Shown one piece after another: positions 53,601-61,196 of a DNA stretch of 61,196 nt (the first letter of the stretch is position 1; every line of letters starts with the position of its first letter). Source of the DNA: Sphingobacteriales bacterium. GTDB taxonomy: Bacteria > Bacteroidota > Bacteroidia > Chitinophagales > Chitinophagaceae. The notes beneath the pieces are model-generated. The model searched no databases. It saw nothing but the letters and a program-made list of their open reading frames with translations, and was not told the origin of the DNA. Made by a program: the position numbers and the translations under genes. The stretch is from positions 1-61,196 of the forward strand of contig JACPUV010000034.1 of assembly GCA_016192105.1 (NCBI GenBank). The letters are read 5' to 3'.

Positions 53601-56583
53601 AATAGATCAGTCCTGGTGAAGAAGCAGCGATTGATTCGAGTTTCTGTTGTTCCTCTTTCAGTTCTTCCGAAGCCCGTACTTTTTCCGTGATATCCACGCT
53701 CAGGATAAATACACCTTCGGGCACCGGTTGTATGCTCAACTGCGCCCAGATAAAACTCTTATCGGGAAGCACAAACCGGTTTTCAAGCTGAACCGGTATC
53801 CTTTCCTTAAAACAACGGCGGATAGCACCATACAGATCCGTTTCCTCAATACCCGGGAAGGCTTCCATCAGGGTCATGCCAATCAACCGGTCTTTGCTGA
53901 TATGCACCTGGCCGGCCAGGGATTTGTTGACATATTTATACCGCCAGTCAAAGCCGATGATCTGCACCCCCTCGATCATGTTTTCCAGCGCCAGCCGGTA
54001 TCTTTCCTCACTGGCAATGATCTCTTCCTGTGCGCTGATCATTCTTGTAATATCCTTCAGATTGAGAACAAGCGCTTTTACTTCGCTGACCCGGAGCAGG
54101 TTTGTACAATTTCCCTCAACCCAGATAAAACTTCCATCCCGGCATCTGTACCGGAATGTGACCTTCAGTGATTTGCCCGGCATTTTCAGCAATTCCTTCA
54201 TCACCGCGATGACCGAGCCCTTGTCATCGGGATGGATAAAGGTCATGCCATCCATCCCCAGGGTCTCTTCATTGGTTATCCCGGTAATACGGGTGGCGGA
54301 AGGACTCCGGTAAATTACTTTCAGGTCTTCACTGAGCATGCTGATAACATCATAACTGTTATCGATCAGGGCCCTGAATTTTTTTTCACTGGCCACCAGT
54401 TCCCGCTCTGCTCTGAGCCGGCTCGTCACATCGTTCAGCAATATCAACCCGGCTTTTTTTCCTTTGAAATAAATAAAATGAGTATTGACCTCCATATCCA
54501 TCTCGGCCCTGTCCTTTGTACTGTGACGCCATACCCTGTTGCCGGCATCAGCAAATGGGATCTCCCATACCTGGCTGAATTTGCGGAAACGTTCCCGGTC
54601 TGCCGGGATCAGGATATCCGTTAACTTCAGGTCCAGGAATTCCAGCCGGTTGTACCCGTATTTTTCCATCGCCTTTTCATTCACATCCAGGAAACGGGAA
54701 CTATCCAGGTCAAATACCAGCATGGGCATCGGATTGTTTTCAAACAGGTAGCGGTATTGCTTTTCACTTTGCAGGATCTCGGCCGTCCGGGATTGTATTT
54801 TCGCTTCCAGTTCTTCATTGGACCGCTGCAACTGGACTTCCATTTCCTTACGCAGGCTGATGTCTTTTTCAAAGAATACCACCGAATGCATGTCCCCGTT
54901 TTCATTAAAAACCGGGTTGCCCGTTATAGCGCCGAAAAAAGAGCTCCCGTTTTTATGAAACAATACGGTCTCTTTTTTCCAGACCCCTTCTTCCACCATG
55001 GCCCGCATGCTTTCCTCAATCTCTTCCGGGGTAAACCTGGCCAGTCCCAGTTCCGGCAAAGTTTTCCCCTTTGCTTCCGACAGGGTATAACCATGCAGCC
55101 TCTCGGCCCCCTTATTCCAACTGATCACCTGCCGGTTGCTGTCCACCGAAATAATCGCTTCCGTGGATTGCTCCACGATACTGGCAAGGTGATTTACCTG
55201 CTCTCTTAATTTCTTTTCCTCCGAAATATCAAAACCCACGGAAACATAGCCGTCAATTTTACCCACCGGGTTACGGATAACAGAAACGGAAGAGTGTATA
55301 TAGAGGGTCTCCCCGTTTTTCTTCCGGTGCCTGATATCGCCGGACCAGTAATCGTTCCGGGTAACATCCCCGAAAGCATCCCGGTACTCATCTCCGTTTA
55401 CCTGGTCCTTTAATAGATCCAAAAAGTTTTTTCCCAGGGCCTCCTCCACGGTAAATCCGTAAAGGTTCTCGGCGCCCTTGTTCCAGGTCTGGATCACCCG
55501 TTGATCATCCGTAACACAGATCGCTTCACTGGCCTGGTTGATCTGGGTGAACAGTTGCTGAATTTGCGCCTGGGCTTTTTCCCGCTGGGAGATATCCCGG
55601 ATGGAGGCTGTTATGAATTTACCGGCCTGGGTTTCGATCGGGGATATACTGATCTCTACGGGTATGAGGGTTTGGTCTTTCCGAAGCGCCCTGCTTTCCT
55701 TTCCGGAAGTTGACAGCACTTCGTTCCCGGCCTGACGGACATATTGTTCGCGTAACACGACATGCCGCTGGCGGAACTCTTCCGGTATCAGCAGTTCCAC
55801 TTTCATACCCATCAGTTCGCTGCCTGAGTACCCGAACAGGTTTTCCGCCTGCCGGTTTGCCATAACGATCGTACCCTGGAAATTGCTGATGATCGTGGCA
55901 TCCGGAGCGGACTCCAGCAGGGACCTGAACTTTTCTTCTCCGGCCCGGTGTTCCTCGTACCGGCTTTTTACCCGGGTATAAATGGCCAGACTGAGCAACA
56001 GCATGGCCCCGAGCCCGCAGTAAAGGATCAGGTTCAGGTTAAAGATCCCCAGTTCATTCTCCTGCCTTATTTCCATCAGCTTCCGCTCTTCGGATTCTTT
56101 TATTGCTTCGCCAATGCTCCTGATCCTTTCGGTGTAAAACCTTCCCTGGCCAGAAGCTGCCAGCCCGGCTGCTTCCGTCCTTTTACCCTGATTCCGGAAT
56201 GCTATCATCGCATCGGAGAACCCGTTGCTGTTCCGGATATAATACTGAAGCGAGTCGAGTGGCCGGGTATAGGCGGGATTCGTGCCTTCCTGCGCAATGA
56301 GGATGGCCAGACTTTTTTCAAGATCTTTTCTGGCTATCCTGACTGGCACCCGGAATTCTTCTTTGCCCGTACGGGCATATTCCCTGGCACCGGCCTGCAG
56401 CTCTGTGGTAATTGAAATGATCCGGTCAATACTGCCGGTCACCTCCTGCGTATGAGTCATTTCCCGGGAACTGCTATTAACCCGCCTGGATTGCCGGACG
56501 GATATAAAGAAAACGAAACAACTAGCCAGCAGGGATAGCAGCAATGCAGCATTAATAAATCGGTTAGTGGAAAAAAGTTTCAT
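50656..56583 (-). CDS. membrane histidine kinase with about twelve PAS domains
   Basis: 1975 residues. Helix 1 (about 12-30) and helix 2 (about 181-203) bracket a CHASE3-like helical sensor (about 31-180). Then come about twelve PAS domains between about 216 and 1740, each opening with motifs like EEKFRSLLESAPDATIIS, ASEAICVTDDQRVI, SIVEQSTEAIISVD or NMIEGVQIIG, several with a following PAC-like stretch. The kinase core is of the HisKA_3 (NarL-type) class: phosphoacceptor H1782 in IGIELHDNVNQ, then the ATPase lid DDGNGMDPKQVTHGIGF and GGTVNIETTPGNGF. No response regulator or receiver domain is adjacent, so it is an orphan kinase. Input signals are unknown. Confidence 0.95.
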   Translation of the reverse strand: MKLFSTNRFINAALLLSLLASCFVFFISVRQSRRVNSSSREMTHTQEVTGSIDRIISITTELQAGAREYARTGKEEFRVPVRIARKDLEKSLAILIAQEGTNPAYTRPLDSLQYYIRNSNGFSDAMIAFRNQGKRTEAAGLAASGQGRFYTERIRSIGEAIKESEERKLMEIRQENELGIFNLNLILYCGLGAMLLLSLAIYTRVKSRYEEHRAGEEKFRSLLESAPDATIISNFQGTIVMANRQAENLFGYSGSELMGMKVELLIPEEFRQRHVVLREQYVRQAGNEVLSTSGKESRALRKDQTLIPVEISISPIETQAGKFITASIRDISQREKAQAQIQQLFTQINQASEAICVTDDQRVIQTWNKGAENLYGFTVEEALGKNFLDLLKDQVNGDEYRDAFGDVTRNDYWSGDIRHRKKNGETLYIHSSVSVIRNPVGKIDGYVSVGFDISEEKKLREQVNHLASIVEQSTEAIISVDSNRQVISWNKGAERLHGYTLSEAKGKTLPELGLARFTPEEIEESMRAMVEEGVWKKETVLFHKNGSSFFGAITGNPVFNENGDMHSVVFFEKDISLRKEMEVQLQRSNEELEAKIQSRTAEILQSEKQYRYLFENNPMPMLVFDLDSSRFLDVNEKAMEKYGYNRLEFLDLKLTDILIPADRERFRKFSQVWEIPFADAGNRVWRHSTKDRAEMDMEVNTHFIYFKGKKAGLILLNDVTSRLRAERELVASEKKFRALIDNSYDVISMLSEDLKVIYRSPSATRITGITNEETLGMDGMTFIHPDDKGSVIAVMKELLKMPGKSLKVTFRYRCRDGSFIWVEGNCTNLLRVSEVKALVLNLKDITRMISAQEEIIASEERYRLALENMIEGVQIIGFDWRYKYVNKSLAGQVHISKDRLIGMTLMEAFPGIEETDLYGAIRRCFKERIPVQLENRFVLPDKSFIWAQLSIQPVPEGVFILSVDITEKVRASEELKEEQQKLESIAASSPGLIYSFQMKPDRSLNFPYASNAFEDLFGYSHDLIRADISQLLNATVVEDRQLFLDLMMESAREMKPWKLEFRYNHPVKGLIWLEGSSIPARDPDGGTTWYGIIMDVTERRRIQEKVNEQSAQLRTLSDNLPGVMIYQLAGEDFDNRHFTYVSSEVTRLTGKTPEEVIQDPSILYQIILEEDRPKLLAAERRAFENFSVFNEEVRCRSANGEIRWLNIVSSPRKTEQGMLVWDGFHMDITGRKVADEAIRESEEKYRMLVDHAFDGILFYDEKGRILDCNNSATINTGYSREELLQMNVEQLFFEQDLANRPLDIESVIRERQVFDFRTMRKKGGTLAEIELLTRVMPDGRFIAMGRDITEQSQALSQQNLLSSIVNFSDDAIISMDLNGIITSWNKGAENMYGYSEAEMLGTDISKLAPDPGKDDENEWMLKIKNGEYVEHYETKRKRKDGRLIYVSISASPLFVKGVINGISKIVRDITREKMDEDNLRISNERYESVAKATSDAIWDFDYATNKTFIAGTGYKFLFGYPLVNKYSEPDFWESRLHPADKERVLAEMERVKSDTTISQSSIEYRFCKADGTYAYLNDRFFIIRDEQGTPLRLLGAKQDITQRKEAEEELKRSVIEKQLLLQRLSVILNTLPASVALLNAQGVVVEVNEAWKVFSDENGFSGENYGIGNSYLTISTQSFGDNEEDGKKISMGIHRVLAGKVSQFEYEYSWHLPRLKRWFRIVVTPLAGKEFTGAVVMHMDISEIRRLEQERIESKIEEQKRITEAMLKGQEKERNAIGIELHDNVNQILVGTKVLLSVIRDFPEREEELVPTCIENISLAIQENRKIAHELVTPNLTVENLFQQITRLGQTMLKNAGINVFVNHESFEEDLLSDDMKLALYRVVQEQCTNIIKYAAAGQVIISLTTKKDLFLMRIADDGNGMDPKQVTHGIGFKNIASRLGVFGGTVNIETTPGNGFALEIEIPLVKMKSLRPAG

Positions 56584-56982
56584 GCCCGGCAGCTTTGTTG
56601 ATCCTCTTAGTTTCCGGACTTACAGGATCTGTTGGTAAGCCCGTTTTAAAATATTTTCAGCCATTGCCGGATAAGGTTATGGATACGCCAACACAAGTTC
56701 ATCGATAGGCACAGTAATTATACTGACTTTTATCAAGTTAGTTCCTGTTTTCTTTACGATCAGCGCGTTCCGGTAAGCGTTACCACTTACCAAAAAACAG
56801 GGCCTTGTATTAAGCTTTGAAATAGTTGATTTGTCACAATAAAAAGAGACTGCCGGGATCGAATATATTAATTAATTACATTATACAAATTTGGGTGCTC
56901 ATTGCCCGGCACCCCCCATTCCCGGGCCCCCTCTAAAAGCAAGCACGGGAACAGGGAGGATTCTCCATCCCCTGTGATCCTG
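56584..56982. other. intergenic region between kinase and aminotransferase genes
   Basis: About 400 bases without a credible gene, AT-rich in 56700-56880 (TATTAATTAATTACATTATAC near its right end), divergent. It should carry the kinase promoter; no full TAnnTTTG box is seen on that strand. Confidence 0.45.
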
Positions 56983-57011
56983 TTTGCATTGCTGATCCCT
57001 CCCTACCTTTG
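56983..57011 (+). promoter_or_regulatory. promoter of the aminotransferase gene, leaderless type
   Basis: TTTG (56983-56986), 17-base spacer, TACCTTTG (57004-57011), then CCGC and the ATG at 57016. Full match to both Bacteroidota boxes. It makes the upstream in-frame start at 56902 very unlikely. Confidence 0.78.
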
Positions 57012-57015
57012 CCGC

Positions 57016-58209
57016 ATGCTAACCATTTCCCAAAGGGGCAACCAGATGCCTCCTTCACCCATTCGCAAACTGGTACCCTATGCTGAGGCCGCCAAAAAGA
57101 AAGGAATTAAAGTATATCACCTGAATATCGGGCAACCGGATATTGAAACCCCGCCGGCTATTATAGATGCCGTTCGTCATGCAGATATTAAAGTGCTGGA
57201 GTACAGTCATAGCGCCGGTAATGAAAGCTATCGCCGTAAACTGGTACAATACTATAAAAGGGTGGGAATTGATGTGAGTCATGACCAGATCCTGATCACC
57301 ACCGGGGGCAGTGAGGCCATTATGTTCGGTTTTTTTACCTGCCTGAACCCGGGAGATGAAGTGATTATCCCCGAACCCTTCTATGCAAACTACAACGGTT
57401 TTGCCTGTGCTGCGGGGGTGAAGGTTGTCCCGATCCCCTCCCGGATAGAAACAGGATTTGCCCTGCCTCCCATTGCGGAGTTTGAAAAAGTGATTACCGG
57501 CAAAACCCGGGCCATCATGATCTGCAGCCCCAATAATCCCACTGGTTATCTCTACAGCCGGGAAGAAATGGAAGCAGTGAAAGATATCTGTGTTAAAAAC
57601 GATCTTTACCTGTTCAGTGATGAAGCTTACCGGGAATTCTGTTATGATGGTGACTATGTAAGCGCGATGCACCTCGGTGGGCCGGACTCCCATGTGGTGC
57701 TGATGGATACCATTTCCAAACGTTACAGCGCCTGCGGTGCCAGGCTCGGCGCTTTTGTTACAAAGAACAAGGCCGTTTATGATACTGCTATGAAATTTGC
57801 CCAGGCCCGGCTCAGTCCCCCCGGCCTGGCCCAGATCATGGCCGAAGCGGCAGTGGATCTCCCCCAATCTTATTTCGATGCCCCGAAAGCTGAATACCAG
57901 CGCAGGCGGGATTTGCTGGTGAAAAGGCTGAATGCCATGCCCGGTGTATTTTGTCCCAATCCCGGGGGGGCTTTTTATGCGATAGCCCGGCTGCCGATCG
58001 ATGACAGTGATAAATTCTGCCAATGGTTGCTTGAAGAATTCAATTATAACAACCAAACCGTCATGCTGGCACCTGCCACTGGTTTTTATAGCACTGCAGG
58101 CCTGGGTAAAAACGAAGTGAGACTGGCTTACGTACTTAACCTGGATGCGATCAATGCAGCTATGGATTGTTTGGAGAAAGCGCTGGAGGCTTATCCGGGA
58201 AGAATGTAG
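57016..58209 (+). CDS. class I/II PLP aminotransferase
   Basis: 397 residues from the ATG at 57016 (MLTISQRGNQMPPSPIRKLV). An earlier in-frame ATG at 56902 lies upstream of the promoter and encodes a proline-rich, non-homologous prefix. Family marks: NIGQPDIETPP, TGGSEAIMFGFFTCLNPGDE, ICSPNNPTGYLYSREEM, SDEAYREFCYDG and the PLP lysine in DTISKRYSACGARLGAFV. Close relatives are aspartate/aromatic aminotransferases of the AAT I group; the substrate is not fixed by eye. It is a single gene with its own leaderless-type promoter. Confidence 0.93.
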   Translation: MLTISQRGNQMPPSPIRKLVPYAEAAKKKGIKVYHLNIGQPDIETPPAIIDAVRHADIKVLEYSHSAGNESYRRKLVQYYKRVGIDVSHDQILITTGGSEAIMFGFFTCLNPGDEVIIPEPFYANYNGFACAAGVKVVPIPSRIETGFALPPIAEFEKVITGKTRAIMICSPNNPTGYLYSREEMEAVKDICVKNDLYLFSDEAYREFCYDGDYVSAMHLGGPDSHVVLMDTISKRYSACGARLGAFVTKNKAVYDTAMKFAQARLSPPGLAQIMAEAAVDLPQSYFDAPKAEYQRRRDLLVKRLNAMPGVFCPNPGGAFYAIARLPIDDSDKFCQWLLEEFNYNNQTVMLAPATGFYSTAGLGKNEVRLAYVLNLDAINAAMDCLEKALEAYPGRM

Positions 58210-58529
58210 TTTGTAGCCCGTGTTAACCGTGGAACCTGGTTGCCGGGCAGGCAAATTGTGGCGCTGAAAATGCGGGAAGCGGTAAAACAAAAAGTTGTTT
58301 TCTGTTTCGTATGCCTTGTGTCCACCCGCGGCTGAAAATTGCCGGAAAATAAAAAAAACCGAAAACAATAAGATTCCCTCCTTCCTGTGATTTCCTAACC
58401 TGCCGTGGCCCGTGATCTGTGGCTATCCGCGGCCAAAAACCCCCTTAAAAGATTTCATATAAATATAATTTCCTTTATATTTAAGATATCTTTTAACTGC
58501 CTGCCGACACCAGGCCAAAACCAACTACT
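58210..58529. other. intergenic region upstream of the TonB-dependent receptor
   Basis: 320 bases without a credible gene. 58450-58500 is very AT-rich (TATATTTA, then TATCTTTT) and holds near matches to the -7 consensus. No riboswitch or Fur-type box is evident. Confidence 0.45.
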
Positions 58530-61196
58530 ATGCGAAAAGCTCTTTTGCTTTTTTTTCTTACTCTTTTTTCCGGACTGACCCTGCTGGCACAACAAACTGT
58601 CACGGGTAAAATAACCGACGCAAATGGATTACCCATTGCCGGTGTTTCCGTCAAAGCCAAGAAATCAGGCAAATTAGCCCTGACCGGAGCGGATGGCACA
58701 TTCAGTCTTACCCTCCCGGCGGAAGATGAACTGGAAATTTCCTCTGTGGGTTATGTGAAGCAAATTGTGAAGAGCGGATCAGGTCCTCTCAATATTACCC
58801 TGGCCCAATCCATTGAAGAACTGGGACAGGTGGTCCTGGTAGGTTCCCGCAGGGCAGGTCGGGTAAAAACAGAGACCACGGCCCCGGTGGATGTAATCAA
58901 TATATCACAGGTAACCGCTCCCACTGCGCGAATGGACCTAACCTCCATCCTGAATTACACAGCGCCATCCTTTAACTACAATAAACAAAGCGGCAGTGAC
59001 GGGGCCGATCACATTGACCTGGCTACCCTGCGCGGACTGGGTCCCGACCAGACACTGGTGCTGGTCAATGGAAAGCGCCGGCACCAGACGGCTTTTGTGG
59101 CCATGTTTGGTACAAGGGGCCGGGGCAATACAGGTACGGACCTGAACGCCATTCCGGCCAGCGCTATTGACCGTGTGGAAATTTTACGGGACGGCGCCTC
59201 CGCTCAATACGGATCGGACGCGATCGCCGGTGTCATCAATATCATCACTAAAAAATCAGTGAACGAAATTACCGGCTCAATCGGCGTATCCGCCTTTTAT
59301 GATCCAAAATTCAATACAGCTTTTGAATCATCCCTGCATAAGGATTATGAGCATGCGGGAAAATTCGATGGCAAGGCCCTGGCCGGGAATATCAATTTTG
59401 GTTTGCCCCTTGGTAAAAATGGCGGTTTTATCAACCTGACTTTTGATGGGATCAAAACCACAAAGACCTTCCGCCAGGCATTGAAAACTGCCAATTACCA
59501 GCAGGATAATGATGCCATGTACCTGAATATTTATCGGCGCGGGCACGGCGATGGAGATCTGGAAGCCTTTGGTTCATTTTACAACCTGGAAATACCGGCT
59601 TCTTCAAAGATCTCATTCTATTCATTCGGGGGTACCAACAGTAAATCATCCGATGCCTTTGCGTTTACCCGCAACTGGTCGGCCCGGCCCGATCGTTTTC
59701 CAACGGATGCCAATGGTGACCTGGTATTTGTTCCGGGTATCATGAAGACAGGCAGTGATGGGGAGATCTGGTACAGCCCGCATATTCAGACGAAGGTCAA
59801 AGACTTTTCGGCAACCGGCGGATTAAAGGGAATCATCTTCAATAACTGGACCTGGGACCTGAGCAATACTACCGGCCGGAATAACTTTCATTTTTACGGG
59901 GACAAAACCTTTAACGCGTCCATCGGTTCTGCGCAGCAGCATTTTGATGATGGCGGATTTTCCTTTTTGCAGAATACCAGTAACCTGAATTTCAGCCGGG
60001 AGTTTATCAAGAACTTTAACCTCGGTATCGGTGCCGAGTTCCGCTATGAAAATTATAAGATCTATTCCGGTGAAGCAGCTTCTTACCGGAACTATGACCC
60101 CAATGGGGATAAAGCCAGCGGCGCCCAGGGCTTCCCCGGTTACCAGCCGGCCGATGTGGTGAATGCCAAACGACATGTTTTCGGCGCTTATGCCGATGCT
60201 GAATTTGATATCCTCCCTTCCTGGCTGATGGACCTGGCGGTTCGCCTTGAACAATACAATGATTTTGGCTTTACCCATAACTACAAAATAGCCACCCGGA
60301 TAAAAGCCACAAAGGATGTCAACATCCGGGGGTCATTCAGTACTGGATTCAGGGCTCCCTCTTTACAACAGATCAATTTCAGTTCTACTTTTACCACCGT
60401 ACAGGCGGGGAATATTGCTGAGGTTAAGATCGCTCCCAATTACAGCAACCTGGCCAAAGCGGCCGGCATTCCCGATCTTACCCAGGAAAAAAGCCTGAGT
60501 GGCAGCGTGGGCTTTACCTGGAGAGCCAGCGGCAGCCTGAATATTACGGTTGACGGTTATCTTACGAAGATCAAAGACCGTGTAGTGATCAGCGGACAGT
60601 TTGATGGCAGTGATCCTAACCTGGATGCCAACCTGCGCTCCCTGATGGCCGGGCTGAACGTCAGTTATGCCCAGTTTTTTGCCAACGCGGTAAACACAAC
60701 CAATGCAGGGGTGGATATCGTGATCGACTACAATAAGAAATTTGGCGATAACCGGTTCCATGCTTTATTTGCCGGTAACCTGCAAACCATGAAGATCAAT
60801 AAGATCAATGTGCCTGATAAACTGAGTGGCTCCGCATTCCTGAAGCAAACATTCCTGAGCGACCGTGAACAAAAATTCATCCTGGCCTCAGCCCCCGGTA
60901 TGAAGGGTGCGCTGAACCTTGAATACGGGGTCAAAAAATTTACCGTTGGTACCCGTCTTACGTATTTCGGGAAAGTAACCCTGCTCGGCTATGGGCAGGA
61001 CGGACTGGGGATCTCCCCCACGGTACCGCTGGATAATGGCAACGGGGACGTGCCGGACCAGTTTAATTATTCTCATAAACTGGTAACCGATCTTTATTTC
61101 AGTTATCCCCTGGTGAAAAAAATAACCCTGTATGCAGGAGTTGATAACCTGCTGAATGTGCATCCCGATTTCGGGGTGACCAAGGGAGCCAAAGAC
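58530..61196 (+). CDS. TonB-dependent outer-membrane receptor, cut by window end
   Basis: At least 889 codons, open to the last base with no stop. Start MRKALLLFFLTLFSGLTLLA is a signal peptide. A carboxypeptidase-regulatory-like domain follows (about 22-95: VTGKITDANGLPIAGVSV, FSLTLPAEDELEISSVGY). The plug has ETTAPVDVINISQ, TLRGLGPDQTLVLVNGKRRH and DRVEILRDGASAQYGSDAIA, then INIITKKS. After that come long alternating barrel strands, reaching VDNLLNVHPDFG near the edge, so perhaps 40-80 residues are missing. It imports an unknown ligand with TonB energy. No SusD-type partner is visible, but one could lie beyond the edge. Confidence 0.95.
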   Translation, partial: MRKALLLFFLTLFSGLTLLAQQTVTGKITDANGLPIAGVSVKAKKSGKLALTGADGTFSLTLPAEDELEISSVGYVKQIVKSGSGPLNITLAQSIEELGQVVLVGSRRAGRVKTETTAPVDVINISQVTAPTARMDLTSILNYTAPSFNYNKQSGSDGADHIDLATLRGLGPDQTLVLVNGKRRHQTAFVAMFGTRGRGNTGTDLNAIPASAIDRVEILRDGASAQYGSDAIAGVINIITKKSVNEITGSIGVSAFYDPKFNTAFESSLHKDYEHAGKFDGKALAGNINFGLPLGKNGGFINLTFDGIKTTKTFRQALKTANYQQDNDAMYLNIYRRGHGDGDLEAFGSFYNLEIPASSKISFYSFGGTNSKSSDAFAFTRNWSARPDRFPTDANGDLVFVPGIMKTGSDGEIWYSPHIQTKVKDFSATGGLKGIIFNNWTWDLSNTTGRNNFHFYGDKTFNASIGSAQQHFDDGGFSFLQNTSNLNFSREFIKNFNLGIGAEFRYENYKIYSGEAASYRNYDPNGDKASGAQGFPGYQPADVVNAKRHVFGAYADAEFDILPSWLMDLAVRLEQYNDFGFTHNYKIATRIKATKDVNIRGSFSTGFRAPSLQQINFSSTFTTVQAGNIAEVKIAPNYSNLAKAAGIPDLTQEKSLSGSVGFTWRASGSLNITVDGYLTKIKDRVVISGQFDGSDPNLDANLRSLMAGLNVSYAQFFANAVNTTNAGVDIVIDYNKKFGDNRFHALFAGNLQTMKINKINVPDKLSGSAFLKQTFLSDREQKFILASAPGMKGALNLEYGVKKFTVGTRLTYFGKVTLLGYGQDGLGISPTVPLDNGNGDVPDQFNYSHKLVTDLYFSYPLVKKITLYAGVDNLLNVHPDFGVTKGAKD

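Noticed and set aside
56902..57015. Longer N-terminus for the aminotransferase
   Set aside because: A full promoter lies inside it and the residues are proline-rich and unlike the family.
57055..58368. 437-codon open frame on the minus strand across the aminotransferase gene
   Set aside because: It mirrors a certain gene; its residues are a reflection of conserved codons and show no domain. Long antisense frames are common over such genes.
1..61196. tRNA, rRNA, CRISPR arrays and prophage
   Set aside because: No cloverleaf with a CCA-proximal T-arm pattern, no rRNA-like conserved stretch, no regularly spaced repeats with unique spacers, and no phage structural genes were seen by eye; a dedicated scan would be more sensitive for tRNAs.

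Overview
The window is ordinary chromosomal DNA of a Bacteroidota bacterium, most likely family Chitinophagaceae. Evidence: TAnnTTTG-type promoter boxes, weak Shine-Dalgarno sites, a gliding-motility (type IX secretion) C-terminal sorting domain, a TonB-dependent receptor with an N-terminal carboxypeptidase-regulatory-like domain, DUF3857 and DUF1573 proteins, an ECF sigma factor beside an anti-sigma/barrel-like protein, and a fused alpha-beta 2-oxoacid dehydrogenase E1. Base composition is near 50% GC except for a clearly AT-rich two-gene patch at about 26.8-28.9 kb. The genus call is inference. I see no tRNA, rRNA, CRISPR array, transposase or integrase. Layout: 0-4.6 kb holds clpB with a small membrane protein, a secreted serine hydrolase and a two-helix pore-loop membrane protein. 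4.6-10.6 kb is a minus-strand run of three exported DUF3857/transglutaminase-fold proteins; only the middle one keeps the Cys-His catalytic pair. 10.8-17.7 kb has queG and a minus-strand cluster: ECF sigma factor, a protein with a short cytosolic head, one membrane helix and a barrel-like C-terminus, an LVIVD-type lipoprotein, a small envelope protein, and unrelated envelope genes. 17.7-26.6 kb has an ABC-2 permease, folK, deoxynucleoside kinase, an MFS exporter, an exported metallo-beta-lactamase-fold hydrolase, a cysteine-cluster protein and gcvP. 26.8-28.8 kb is the AT-rich patch: two accessory genes, one with a HEPN-like motif, bounded by related inverted repeats, resembling mobile cassettes; this is my best candidate for a little-described system. 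29-35.7 kb has a secreted Arg/Asn/Gly-rich DUF6600-like protein, Tat-exported superoxide dismutase, a tail-anchored J-domain protein, an ABC-F ATPase, a secreted alpha/beta hydrolase and a 36-residue membrane peptide. 35.7-45.5 kb is dominated by transport: glycosyltransferase family 9, MFS symporter, DedA, a dicarboxylate/amino-acid symporter and two APC permeases, then YebC, a DCC-family protein and a PhzF protein. 45.5-61.2 kb holds the E1 fusion, two DUF1573 proteins, a type IX secretion cargo, a 1975-residue twelve-PAS histidine kinase, an aminotransferase, and a TonB-dependent receptor cut by the window end. Several genes have a TAnnTTTG box ending exactly four bases before their ATG, which predicts leaderless or nearly leaderless mRNAs. 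Short degenerate direct repeats (GAGCTGCGAGC-like and CGACTACCGAC-like) sit at many gene 3' ends.
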